Positions 24,834 to 31,479 of a stretch of DNA of 31,479 nucleotides are shown here, in pieces. Each line of letters opens with the position of its first letter. The first letter of the stretch is position 1. This stretch comes from a virus, in IMG/VR virus record IMGVR_UViG_3300024514_000017, positions 1 to 31,479 of that record. One strand, 5' to 3'. The notes below the pieces were generated by a model. The model was given only the letters and a program-made list of their open reading frames with translations. It made no database searches and was not told where the DNA came from. A program made the position numbers and the translations under genes.

Positions 24834-24957
24834 TAATGCTCTAACGCTGTGTGACATTGTGCAACTCGGATAATGTTTTTAACTTTGCCCTGTGCGGGCG
24901 AAGTGTGACTGAACAATCTGGATAATGCTAAAGTGCTTCGCACTTAATAATGCTCTA
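24834..24957. repeat. Duplicated repeat-plus-hairpin unit with flanking 10-base repeats
   Basis: Two imperfect direct repeats, 24849-24875 and 24903-24927, share GTGTGAC, then TG, CAA and GGATAATG (about 20 of 25 aligned bases, one 2-base gap). They start 54 bases apart. Each is followed by a hairpin: CTTTGCCC/GGGCGAAG with a TGTGC loop (24883-24903, 8 pairs including one wobble), and AAGTGC/GCACTT with a TTC loop (24931-24945). The pair is bracketed by the identical 10-mer TAATGCTCTA at 24834-24843 and 24948-24957. Confidence 0.6.
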
Positions 24958-24960
24958 TAA

Positions 24961-24997
24961 TTAAAATAAAACAAATAGTTCGAGCGAAGCGATGAAC
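24961..24997 (-). terminator. Possible leftward terminator after the gp26-type gene
   Basis: On the minus strand, GTTC (24997-24994) pairs with GAAC (24981-24978), with a short inner GC/GC stem around TTC. A T-rich run (TATTTGTTTTATTTTAA) follows down to 24961. The stem is short, but the position, 27 bases past the stop at 25024, suits an end point for the leftward transcript. Confidence 0.35.
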
Positions 24998-25023
24998 AGA
25001 TGAACGCAGTGAATCTTGAAGTA

Positions 25024-26114
25024 TTAGAAAAAGGGTAATCCTGATTTCTTAGTAGTTTCTAAATTCTCTTTGATAATATTCGATATGATTTCACGATCTT
25101 CATAGGATAATGCAAATGCGTCATCTATGGTGATGCTACCTCTCATATACCAGCACAATTTAAACAATTCGGTTCTTATGGACTTTGCTTCTTTATCTAG
25201 CCCCTCAACTACTCTTAGTGCGTCTTCGAGTGTTAGGCTGAAGAGCTTTACGCGAAAAAATTTGAAGCGTCTAGTCCTATAGGAGTTTCAAATTCAGCAG
25301 GAGCACCTTGAGCTTGCTCTTCTGCTGTAGTTTGAATTTTAAACGACGGCATTTGAAACTTAATGCGTTGTTTTTCCAAGTGATCGATGATTTTAGTATA
25401 AAATTCTTTGTCAGCATTATCGATAAACTCTTTAATAAATGCTGGATCACTTACTTCGCCTTCAGGCGTAACAACTTTGACTAATCCATTGGCCACTGAT
25501 CTCATGGTAATTTCAGTTAATGCTTTAAAACTCTTATTAAATTGAGCAATCTTTTGTTCTTCTGTTAGTTCTTGACTGTTAACAATAGTAAAAATTCGTT
25601 GTTCTTCTAAACTTTTTAAAGAACTTTTAGTAAATTCTTCATAGGATAATGGACGTAAAAATGCAGTTAATTCATCATTAATTCGAACTTCTGGATCAAA
25701 TGTAGCATCTAACAGTTTATCTAACGCTAATCGTAGGTCAGTAGTATACGTTTTTGTTTCTGATATGTTTGGAATAGCAATATCTACATCAATTTGTTCG
25801 CCATATGTTGCAATACGAATAGCAATTAATATAGCATCAATATCAATACTAGGAATTGCCCAGGCATTTTTAATATTAGGCATACAACTTTGAATAACAT
25901 CAACAGTACTTTGACCATTTAACAATGCGTCTGGTGTTTTAATAGAAATTTCATCTCTAGCAGTCATAGCATAAACTGGAAACTCCATATTTTGTGTAGG
26001 TTCTAACGTGCCTGGTGGATAAAAATTACCAGAACTAGGCAAACGAACATAGAGCTTCGGTTGTCTAAAGTACTTCTTCAACGGGTTTTGCGGTACTGCT
26101 ACTTGATTTTCCAT
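25024..26114 (-). CDS. Predicted -1 frameshift product of the gp26-type gene (long form)
   Basis: Reading shifts from the gp26-type frame into the -1 frame at T-TTT-TTC (25260-25254), two codons before the normal stop (the TAA at 25250-25248). The extension then runs 76 codons to a TAA at 25026-25024, giving about 363 residues (287 + 76). The extension has regular protein character: LFSLTLEDALRVVEG, then ELFKLCWYMRG, a LSYEDREIISNII helix and the end NLETTKKSGLPFF. I know this kind of ending from T4-like tail proteins annotated in the gp26/gp51 region. The -1 frame is closed by a stop at 25288-25290 and has no ATG or GTG before residue 36 of the extension, so it cannot easily be a separate gene. 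By analogy with the G/GT chaperones of lambda, a short and a long form would load the tape measure encoded next door. Confidence 0.7.
25248..26114 (-). CDS. 26: Baseplate hub/tail assembly protein gp26-type (short form)
   Basis: 288 residues with the hallmark segments of the T4 gp26 family: KLYVRLPSSGNFYPPGTLE near the start, FPVYAMTARDEISIKTPDAL, the helix VDVIQSCMPNIKNAWAIPSI and DIDAILIAIRIATYG. The family is needed for baseplate hub assembly in T4. The C-terminal half is helical (KSLEEQRIFTIVNSQELTEE...). A GGAG ribosome site lies at 26124-26127. The gene is alone on the minus strand between convergent gp46-block genes and the divergent tape-measure gene. In lambda-like phages a gene immediately before the tape measure encodes its chaperone; this neighbourhood, with the frameshift, suggests the same role here. 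Confidence 0.85.
   Translation of the reverse strand: MENQVAVPQNPLKKYFRQPKLYVRLPSSGNFYPPGTLEPTQNMEFPVYAMTARDEISIKTPDALLNGQSTVDVIQSCMPNIKNAWAIPSIDIDAILIAIRIATYGEQIDVDIAIPNISETKTYTTDLRLALDKLLDATFDPEVRINDELTAFLRPLSYEEFTKSSLKSLEEQRIFTIVNSQELTEEQKIAQFNKSFKALTEITMRSVANGLVKVVTPEGEVSDPAFIKEFIDNADKEFYTKIIDHLEKQRIKFQMPSFKIQTTAEEQAQGAPAEFETPIGLDASNFFA
25254..25260 (-). other. Slippery heptamer T-TTT-TTC (candidate -1 frameshift site)
   Basis: In the gene's frame the codons are AAT-TTT-TTC-GCG-TAA. A simultaneous one-base backward slip re-pairs both tRNAs on TTT-TTT and continues with CGC-GTA-AAG. A 5-pair stem TCTTC/GAAGA (25244-25240 with 25227-25223) starts 9 bases downstream and is the only local stimulator I can see. 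Confidence 0.65.
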
Positions 26115-26128
26115 GTGTTTTTACTCCA

Positions 26129-26136
26129 ACTAAATA
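26129..26136 (+). promoter_or_regulatory. Possible late promoter toward the tape measure gene
   Basis: ACTAAATA, 6 of 8 matches to the T4 late box, lies 51 bases upstream of the tape-measure start. It points at the stronger leftward box at 26156-26163. Confidence 0.3.
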
Positions 26137-26155
26137 ATATACTGCTGTGTCATTA

Positions 26156-26163
26156 TATTTATA
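26156..26163 (-). promoter_or_regulatory. Late promoter of the gp26-type gene
   Basis: The minus strand reads TATAAATA, a perfect match to the T4 late box, 41 bases before the gene start, with a GGAG ribosome site between. It is the best late box in the window. Confidence 0.7.
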
Positions 26164-26187
26164 TACGCAGTTTTTGACGGAAAAATT

Positions 26188-28557
26188 ATGTCAGTAAAAG
26201 CCATAGTTCCTGGAGTAGGAACAGTTATTGTAGAAAACGCTGCCGAAGACTCGACTCTTAGACAGATACTTGCGGCAATTAATAAAAGCGGAATACCTGC
26301 AGGCGGAAAACCTGGTGCCACGCCCGGCGGTGGCGGTGGCGCAGGAGACAATGATGCTCGGGCTGAGCAAATGCGAAAAGGTGCTGAAACTGAAAAAGAA
26401 TATAAGGCACGAATGAAACTAGCAGGAGATGCTGTATCTCTTGGTGCAGACTCATTTGCTAAAACATTTTCAAATACTACTCCTACAATTAAAGATTTTT
26501 CTGGTGTACTGGCACAAATGCCCGGCGCAAACATCAAGGGCGTTAGCGATGTAGTTCAGCAATTTGGCGGAACATTAGAAGATCAAATACAAATTTTTAG
26601 AACACTAAGTGGATCTGGTATTGACTTAGGTGATTCATTGTTACAAGCACAACTATCAGCAGGTGAAGCAAGACTTCCTTTAGAAATTTTTGGAAAAACT
26701 GTAAAAGAAAACAGCCAATCGCTGGCTATGGCGTTTGGATCTGCCACTGCTGGTGCTACTAAGTTTGCTGAAACACAAGGCAAGTTTATGGCACAGAGCG
26801 GTCAAAAATTTGCCGCGCTTGGATTTAGTATGGATGAACTAGCAACATATAATGCTAGTTACATGGAACAACAACAACGCAACGGTCGCTTGTCAAAGAT
26901 GAGCACTGATGAAATTGTTGCAGGTCAAGAAAAATATAACGAAGAACTAGACAGACTATCAAAGGCAACAGGATTATCTAGACAACAGATAGATGAAGCC
27001 AATAAATCATCTCAACGTGATGCTAGAATGAAATTAGCATTAGGCAAATTAGATGCAGACCAACAGGCGGCAGTTAATGCTAAAATTAAACAGTTAGAAC
27101 AACTAGATCCAACTGGTAAAATGGCCGCAGGCTTTAAAGATATTATTGCTGGCGGTGGTGTTGCTGTAACTGCTGAAGCAAGACAATTTGCATTGACAAT
27201 GCAAAGTGCAGGCGTTGATGCTAGTAAAATGGGCCGAGAAATTTTTAACGGATCTAAGTCTGCTGTCGACGATATGAACGCTGGATTTAGTAAAGCCGCC
27301 AAAGCCAGCGAAAATATCAGCGAAGGCGAAAGAAGAACAGCCGCCGCAATGGCAACTATGGGTCAAATGACTCCAATGTTAGGTAAAGCAGTATTACAAG
27401 GCATGGGCGACTCGCAAAAAGCAGCCGCAATGGCCAAGGAAGAACAAGAAAAACGTCTGGCTGCATCTAAGACAGACCCAACAAGAGCAGTAGCAGGTTT
27501 AGATCAGACATTAACTAATGTACAAAATTCATTTAAGAAGTCATTTATTGAAAGTGGCGTACTAGATTTAACCGCAACTGGATTAAAATCGGCGGCAAGT
27601 GGTGCAGAAGCAGCCGCTGAAAAATTTGCTAAGTTAGATCCAGCCGCAAGAATTCCAGTATTGTTTGGAGCCGCACTAGGTAAAGAGATTGCAGATGCTC
27701 TTATTAAGGCTGGTGTAGGTACTGCAATAGGTTATGCTGGTGCAAAAGCCGCTGGCATGGATTATAAAAAATATGAAGAAATGAAAAAAGGTGGCGGTGA
27801 ACCTAAAGGTGGTGAACCTAAAACTCCTAAAGGAGAACCAGTTAAGCCAGGAGCAGCCGCAGAAGCCGCAGAAGATGTTGCAAAAGCCGGAAAACTAGAA
27901 AAAATTGTTTCCACTATAAAGAATCCATGGGCCTGGGCAATAGCAACAACAGCAGGATTAATCATTTATAAAGATGAAGTTGTTGATTTTCTAACTCCAG
28001 ACTTTTTAAAGACAAAAACAAATGCGGCCGCTAATGCACAAACGGAAAATACTAAAAATACAGTACCTGGTGCAGAAATACCAAAAGCAAATGCACCAAA
28101 ACCTCCAGAGACAAATGCTGCCGAACCTGTAGCAAAGTTAAATCAAGAAGTTAATGCACTTAAAACGGCATTAAAGGATGTAGATTATTCAAAATTAATG
28201 TTCCCAGAGGCAGTGGGTTCAAGTATCGATGCAGGTGTTATTAAATTAAAAAATCTTAGAGAAGAAATTACTACAACAACTAGTGCATTTAAAGATTTGA
28301 ATAACACTAATTTAGATCAACTGAATAATAACATTAATAAATTAAGCGAAACCATCAAGAGCTCTATGAAGTCTGAGCAAAAAGAAGGAGCACCTGGAAA
28401 CGTAAAAGTATCCGATGCGTCCAGCAAAGAGATGGTAGACCTGTTAAATCAGTTAAATATGAATATGAGTCAATTAGTCTCACATCAATCAGACGCTGTG
28501 GATTATTTGAGCAAGACAGCCAAATACACTAGACAAACTTCAAATAATAGTGCATAA
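26188..28557 (+). CDS. 29: Tail tape measure protein (gp29-like)
   Basis: Sets tail length and sits inside the tube, attached to the hub. The 789 residues are alanine-, lysine- and glutamine-rich and mostly helical. The N-terminus holds a glycine-rich linker (about 45-55). Long helices run from about 60 to 480, including repeated 'A-x-x-F-A' patterns. Alanine/glycine-rich segments near 495-530 (PVLFGAALGKEIADALIKAG) and a hydrophobic stretch NPWAWAIATTAGLIIY near 578-593 could insert in a membrane during DNA delivery. A coiled-coil C-terminus follows. It is divergent from the gp26-type gene and upstream of the portal. T4 gp29 is 590 residues, so this would give a longer tail if length scales. 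No sequence motif is diagnostic; composition and location carry the call. Confidence 0.72.
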   Translation: MSVKAIVPGVGTVIVENAAEDSTLRQILAAINKSGIPAGGKPGATPGGGGGAGDNDARAEQMRKGAETEKEYKARMKLAGDAVSLGADSFAKTFSNTTPTIKDFSGVLAQMPGANIKGVSDVVQQFGGTLEDQIQIFRTLSGSGIDLGDSLLQAQLSAGEARLPLEIFGKTVKENSQSLAMAFGSATAGATKFAETQGKFMAQSGQKFAALGFSMDELATYNASYMEQQQRNGRLSKMSTDEIVAGQEKYNEELDRLSKATGLSRQQIDEANKSSQRDARMKLALGKLDADQQAAVNAKIKQLEQLDPTGKMAAGFKDIIAGGGVAVTAEARQFALTMQSAGVDASKMGREIFNGSKSAVDDMNAGFSKAAKASENISEGERRTAAAMATMGQMTPMLGKAVLQGMGDSQKAAAMAKEEQEKRLAASKTDPTRAVAGLDQTLTNVQNSFKKSFIESGVLDLTATGLKSAASGAEAAAEKFAKLDPAARIPVLFGAALGKEIADALIKAGVGTAIGYAGAKAAGMDYKKYEEMKKGGGEPKGGEPKTPKGEPVKPGAAAEAAEDVAKAGKLEKIVSTIKNPWAWAIATTAGLIIYKDEVVDFLTPDFLKTKTNAAANAQTENTKNTVPGAEIPKANAPKPPETNAAEPVAKLNQEVNALKTALKDVDYSKLMFPEAVGSSIDAGVIKLKNLREEITTTTSAFKDLNNTNLDQLNNNINKLSETIKSSMKSEQKEGAPGNVKVSDASSKEMVDLLNQLNMNMSQLVSHQSDAVDYLSKTAKYTRQTSNNSA

Positions 28558-28569
28558 TAGGAATTAATA

Positions 28570-30279
28570 ATGAGTTGGAAAAGACATTTCTCTCCAGTAA
28601 CAACAGGCAACGTTAGCCCGATATCCGGCGCAGGCGGAAAGCCTGGTCCTGCACGATCCAACTATAGTTCCTATCTTCCAGATGTTTACACTGGTAGTCC
28701 AAATCGTGTTGAGCGTTATATGCAGTACGACACCATGGATTGGGACAGCGAAGTTAATGCCGCATTGGACATTCTAGCAGAGTTTTGCACACAGAAAAAT
28801 AAAGAAAACGGTACACCGTTTACATTACAATTTAGAAATCGTGCTACAAATTCTGAAATTAAAATTTTAAAGGAATACCTACAACAGTGGACTAAGTTAC
28901 AAAAACTTGATACACGTATGTTCCGTATTGCACGTAACTTGTTCAAATACGGCGACGGATTCTTTGTACGCGATCCAGAAACACAAAAATGGTATTACGT
29001 TGATCCGGGTAAAGTTGTAAAGATTATTGTTAACGAAAGCGAAGGCAAGAAGCCAGAACAATACGTTATCCGCGACTTAAACATTAATTTACAGGATTTA
29101 GTTGTAACACAGATTAATCCTAATACACAAAATCAACAGCCTGGTGGTGCCGCTTATACACAAGGCGGCAGCGGTGCTCGCGGTATGACAGGATCATATC
29201 CTCAGCAGTCAGGAACACGTTTTAGCAAAAGTCAAAATGAATTTGCTATTGATGCTAAACACGTTGTACATCTTAGTCTAAGTGAAGGCTTAGACAACAA
29301 TTATCCTTTTGGTAATTCGCTGTTAGAATCTGTTTTTAAAGTTTACAAACAGAAAGAATTACTGGAAGATGCTATTATTATCTATCGTATTCAACGTGCT
29401 CCAGAGCGTAGAATTTTCTACATTGACGTAGGCAATATGCCTAGTCACTTGGCCATGAGCTTTGTTGAAAGAGTTAAAAATGAGATTCATCAAAGACGTA
29501 TTCCTAGTAGTACAGGCGGTGGCAGTGCTATTGATAGTGCTTACAATCCGTTGTCTATCAATGAAGACTACTTCTTTCCACAGACAGCAGAAGGTCGTGG
29601 AAGTAAAGTTGAAACGCTACCGGGCGGTACTAACCTGGGCGAAATCGACGACTTAAAGTATTTTACTAACAAGTTAATGCGAGCTCTACGTATTCCTAGC
29701 AGTTACTTGCCTACAGGCGCAGATGACAGTCAAGCGGCATTTAATGATGGACGTGTAGGTACAGCATACATTCAAGAACTACGTTTTAACAAATATTGCG
29801 AGCGTTTACAAACGTTAATGATCAGTACATTTGATACAGAATTTAAATTATTCTTGTATAACAAAGGTGTAAACATTGACTTTAGTTTGTTTGATATTCG
29901 TTTCCAAAGTCCACAAAACTTTGCCGCATATCGTCAAGCAGAGTTAGACAATCAACGTATCAGTACTTTTGCACAGGTAGTAGCATTGCCATTTATTGCT
30001 AAACGGTTTGCACTAAAACGTTTCTTAGGTATGACAGACGAAGACTTAGCAGAAAACGAACGTCTGTGGAAAGAAGAAAGCGGTATGGCCAAGTCTAACG
30101 CAATGGATGCCGCAGGAGAATTGCGTACAGCAGGTGTAAGCCCAACGGGCATTGCCGCAGATGCTAGTGCTATGGCAGGAGAAACACCAGCACCCGAAGG
30201 TATGGCACCTGAAGCAGGAGCAGAAGGCGGTGCGCCAGCACCAGGTGCCGCTCCCGCGCCAGCCGCTCCACCAGCATAA
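28570..30279 (+). CDS. 20: Portal protein gp20
   Basis: Dodecameric ring at the head vertex through which DNA is packaged and ejected. Strong portal signatures: YLPDVYTGSPNRVERYMQYD, DWDSEVNAALDILAEFCTQ, the 'clip/stem' helices, then YRIQRAPERRIFYIDVGNMP and EIDDLKYFTNKLMRALRIPS. At 569 residues it is slightly longer than T4 gp20 (524). The extra length includes a glycine/glutamine-rich loop (about 190-220) and an alanine/proline-rich tail (about 535-569). gp20 is a common marker gene for marine T4-like phages. It starts 12 bases after the tape measure ends; its stop is 8 bases before the next gene. Confidence 0.95.
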   Translation: MSWKRHFSPVTTGNVSPISGAGGKPGPARSNYSSYLPDVYTGSPNRVERYMQYDTMDWDSEVNAALDILAEFCTQKNKENGTPFTLQFRNRATNSEIKILKEYLQQWTKLQKLDTRMFRIARNLFKYGDGFFVRDPETQKWYYVDPGKVVKIIVNESEGKKPEQYVIRDLNINLQDLVVTQINPNTQNQQPGGAAYTQGGSGARGMTGSYPQQSGTRFSKSQNEFAIDAKHVVHLSLSEGLDNNYPFGNSLLESVFKVYKQKELLEDAIIIYRIQRAPERRIFYIDVGNMPSHLAMSFVERVKNEIHQRRIPSSTGGGSAIDSAYNPLSINEDYFFPQTAEGRGSKVETLPGGTNLGEIDDLKYFTNKLMRALRIPSSYLPTGADDSQAAFNDGRVGTAYIQELRFNKYCERLQTLMISTFDTEFKLFLYNKGVNIDFSLFDIRFQSPQNFAAYRQAELDNQRISTFAQVVALPFIAKRFALKRFLGMTDEDLAENERLWKEESGMAKSNAMDAAGELRTAGVSPTGIAADASAMAGETPAPEGMAPEAGAEGGAPAPGAAPAPAAPPA

Positions 30280-30287
30280 ATAATAAT

Positions 30288-30527
30288 ATGATCCTACGCG
30301 AACTATTTTATTTTAATCGTGAAACTGCTGAACTAGAGCAGGACGACAAGTACATGGCTAAACGTGATACTGATGTCCTTAATGGTTTAGAAGACACACG
30401 CAAGACTCGTTTAACTCTTGGTCAAATCAACGAGTTACGTAGAGCATCCGACCAACACGTCAAAGAAACTCAAGCAGAGCTAGAATTTATCGCTCGAATG
30501 TACGCGGCACCTCCACCAGCCGCTTGA
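30288..30527 (+). CDS. Small protein in the gp67 (prohead core) position
   Basis: 79 residues, starting 8 bases after the portal stop. Charged and mostly helical, with DDKYMAKRDTDVLNGLEDTRKTRLTLGQINELRRASDQHVKETQAELEFIARMY-type content and a proline/alanine end (APPPAA). T4 has the small prohead core protein gp67 (80 residues) directly after gp20. The length, position and charge fit, but I see no conserved motif that proves homology. Similar small genes with a 'DTRKTRLTLxQIN' core follow the portal in other marine T4-like phages. Confidence 0.65.
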   Translation: MILRELFYFNRETAELEQDDKYMAKRDTDVLNGLEDTRKTRLTLGQINELRRASDQHVKETQAELEFIARMYAAPPPAA

Positions 30528-30538
30528 TAAATTAATAC

Positions 30539-31114
30539 ATGAATCACGCCTTTGTGTTAGGCAATGGTCGTAGCCGTATGGCCATTGAACCTAACAGACT
30601 AAAAGCTCTTGGCAAATTATACGGCTGTAACGCATTGTACAGGGACTGTGACCCAGATTATCTAGTGGCAGTAGATGCCAAAATGGTATTGGAAATCACA
30701 GATAAAGCAGTACACAGGCGTATCCCAGTATGGACTAACGTCAATACAAAACTTAAAAATATCTACGATTTAAACTTTTTTAACCCGTCAAAAGGCTGGA
30801 GTAGTGGGCCTACAGCACTATGGCTGGCCAGTACACACGGCTACGATACAATCTATATTCTAGGCTTTGACTATAAAGGAATCAACGATAAACTAAACAA
30901 CGTTTACTCGGATACTCCTAACTACAGACGCAGTACAGAACCTGCTACATTTCATGGTAACTGGCAACGTCAAACCGAATCTGTTATTAAAGAATTTACT
31001 GATACTAAATACATTAGAATTACTGAACCTGGTGCATTAGAGTTCGGGTGGCAGAAATACAAAAATTATAGTACAATGACTTATGATGAGTTTAAGTCTG
31101 TGATATTTTATTAA
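30539..31114 (+). CDS. Unrecognised Rossmann-like protein in the head module
   Basis: 191 residues. FVLGNGRSRMAIE near the N-terminus looks like a nucleotide-sugar or nucleotide-binding glycine loop after a first beta strand. It is followed by YGCNALYRDCDPDYLVAVD, GWSSGPTALWLASTHGYDTIYILGFD and a NYRRSTEPATFHGNWQRQ segment. The strand-loop-helix order and the 'G-x-x-x-A-x-W-L-A...I-Y-I-L-G-F-D' pattern recall DUF115/MptE-like and some sialyltransferase-like folds, but this is only a resemblance. It lies between the portal and prohead core genes, 11 bases after the previous gene, with no good ribosome site, and ends at a terminator. T4 has no counterpart at this position. Confidence 0.7.
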   Translation: MNHAFVLGNGRSRMAIEPNRLKALGKLYGCNALYRDCDPDYLVAVDAKMVLEITDKAVHRRIPVWTNVNTKLKNIYDLNFFNPSKGWSSGPTALWLASTHGYDTIYILGFDYKGINDKLNNVYSDTPNYRRSTEPATFHGNWQRQTESVIKEFTDTKYIRITEPGALEFGWQKYKNYSTMTYDEFKSVIFY

Positions 31115-31128
31115 AATTTCGTATTTTG

Positions 31129-31151
31129 AACCGGTTTGCACCGGTTTTTTT
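31129..31151 (+). terminator. Rho-independent terminator after the portal unit
   Basis: AACCGGT (31129-31135) pairs with ACCGGTT (31140-31146) around a TTGC loop, followed at once by TTTTT. The stem has 7 pairs and no mismatch. Confidence 0.85.
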
Positions 31152-31219
31152 ATATACATAGTAAATACATCGACAGCCTTGCGGGTGAATAACCCCATCA
31201 CATATATAGGAGAACATAA
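31152..31219 (+). promoter_or_regulatory. Leader of the prohead core gene with possible late box and hairpin
   Basis: After the terminator comes AGTAAATA (31160-31167, 6 of 8 to the T4 late box), then GGGT/ACCC with a GAATA loop (31183-31195), and a good AGGAG ribosome site (31208-31212). A terminator followed by a new leader implies a separate transcription start for the scaffold/capsid genes. Confidence 0.4.
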
Positions 31220-31479
31220 ATGACTGATCGCGCAAAGTTCGAGCAGATGCTTGAATATCTAATTAATGAAGACAAACAAAAAGCCGAAGAATTGTTCCAC
31301 GAACTAGTGGTAGCAAAATCTCGCGAAATTTACGAAAACTTGTTGGACGATGATCTACAATTTGATCAACCAGCAGAAGAAGCATTTGGTTTAGAAGCTC
31401 AAGACGAGCCAGCAGCCGATTTACTAAGCGATATCGATGCCGATGAACCAGAAGATGACATGGACGGTGGCGAAGGTGG
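31220..31479 (+). CDS. Prohead core/scaffold protein, partial (gp68-like candidate)
   Basis: The first 86 codons are in the window; the end lies outside. The start has AGGAG 7 bases upstream. The N-terminus, FEQMLEYLINEDKQKAEELF then HELVVAKSREIYENLLDDD, is an amphipathic helix pair that I associate with prohead core proteins encoded after gp20 in marine T4-like phages. It is followed by a strongly acidic, glycine-rich stretch (DEPEDDMDGGEGG). Scaffold proteins of this kind fill the prohead and are cut by the gp21 protease before packaging. gp67 is an alternative name for the slot. Confidence 0.6.
   Translation, partial: MTDRAKFEQMLEYLINEDKQKAEELFHELVVAKSREIYENLLDDDLQFDQPAEEAFGLEAQDEPAADLLSDIDADEPEDDMDGGEG

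Noticed and set aside
24731-24943. 70-codon minus-strand open frame in the gap
   Set aside because: No ribosome site or family likeness, and it runs through the repeat and hairpin region. It looks like chance.
24970-24990. GTTCGAGC resembling a tRNA T-loop
   Set aside because: No acceptor, D or anticodon arms could be built around it on either strand.
25144-25146. Internal ATG as start of a separate 41-residue gene in the -1 frame
   Set aside because: It would omit the clearly protein-like upstream part of the extension (LFSLTLEDALRVVEG) and lacks a ribosome site.
26130-26537. 135-codon minus-strand frame opposite the tape measure start
   Set aside because: It is an antisense shadow of an alanine/glycine-rich coding region.
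30275-30282. CATAAATA at the end of the portal gene
   Set aside because: It overlaps the portal stop and lies 5 bases from the next ATG, too close for a useful transcript.

Overview
The window is part of an AT-rich genome of a T4-like (Straboviridae/Kyanoviridae-type) contractile-tailed phage. The gene content and the protein style (gp55, gp46/47, gp20, gp26 and gp6 homologues, plus one giant structural protein after gp6) look most like marine T4-like phages such as cyanophages or pelagiphages. No host gene, tRNA, integrase or insertion sequence was seen.

Layout. (1) 1-20163, minus strand: a late baseplate block. In transcription order it reads tail-tube cap (gp48-like), gp53, a large hub protein, gp5 without a lysozyme domain, gp25, gp6, then one giant open frame of more than 3,731 codons that runs off the left edge. 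(2) 20164-20244: a divergent control region with a consensus sigma70-type promoter to the right and a T4-late-like box to the left. (3) 20245-24580, plus strand: late sigma factor gp55, then gp47 and gp46 (Mre11/Rad50-like) behind their own near-perfect sigma70 promoter, a small helical protein, and a GIY-YIG nuclease-like protein. (4) 24581-25023: a 443-base non-coding, hairpin-rich convergent gap with a duplicated repeat-plus-hairpin unit. (5) 25024-26114, minus strand: a gp26-type baseplate/tail-assembly protein whose 3' end carries a T-TTT-TTC slippery heptamer and a 76-codon -1-frame extension that has no start codon of its own. (6) 26188-31479, plus strand: tape measure (gp29-like), portal gp20, a small protein, an unrecognised Rossmann-like protein, a terminator, and the start of a prohead core/scaffold gene.

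How it fits together. Host RNA polymerase would read gp55 and gp47/46 early from consensus promoters. gp55 would then direct transcription from TATAAATA-like boxes in front of the baseplate block and the gp26 gene. gp46/47 process DNA ends for recombination-dependent replication. The rest builds the head vertex, tail tube and baseplate.

Most interesting points: the probable -1 programmed frameshift in the gp26-type gene, the structured non-coding gap next to the GIY-YIG gene, and the giant mosaic protein with a propeller-like region.
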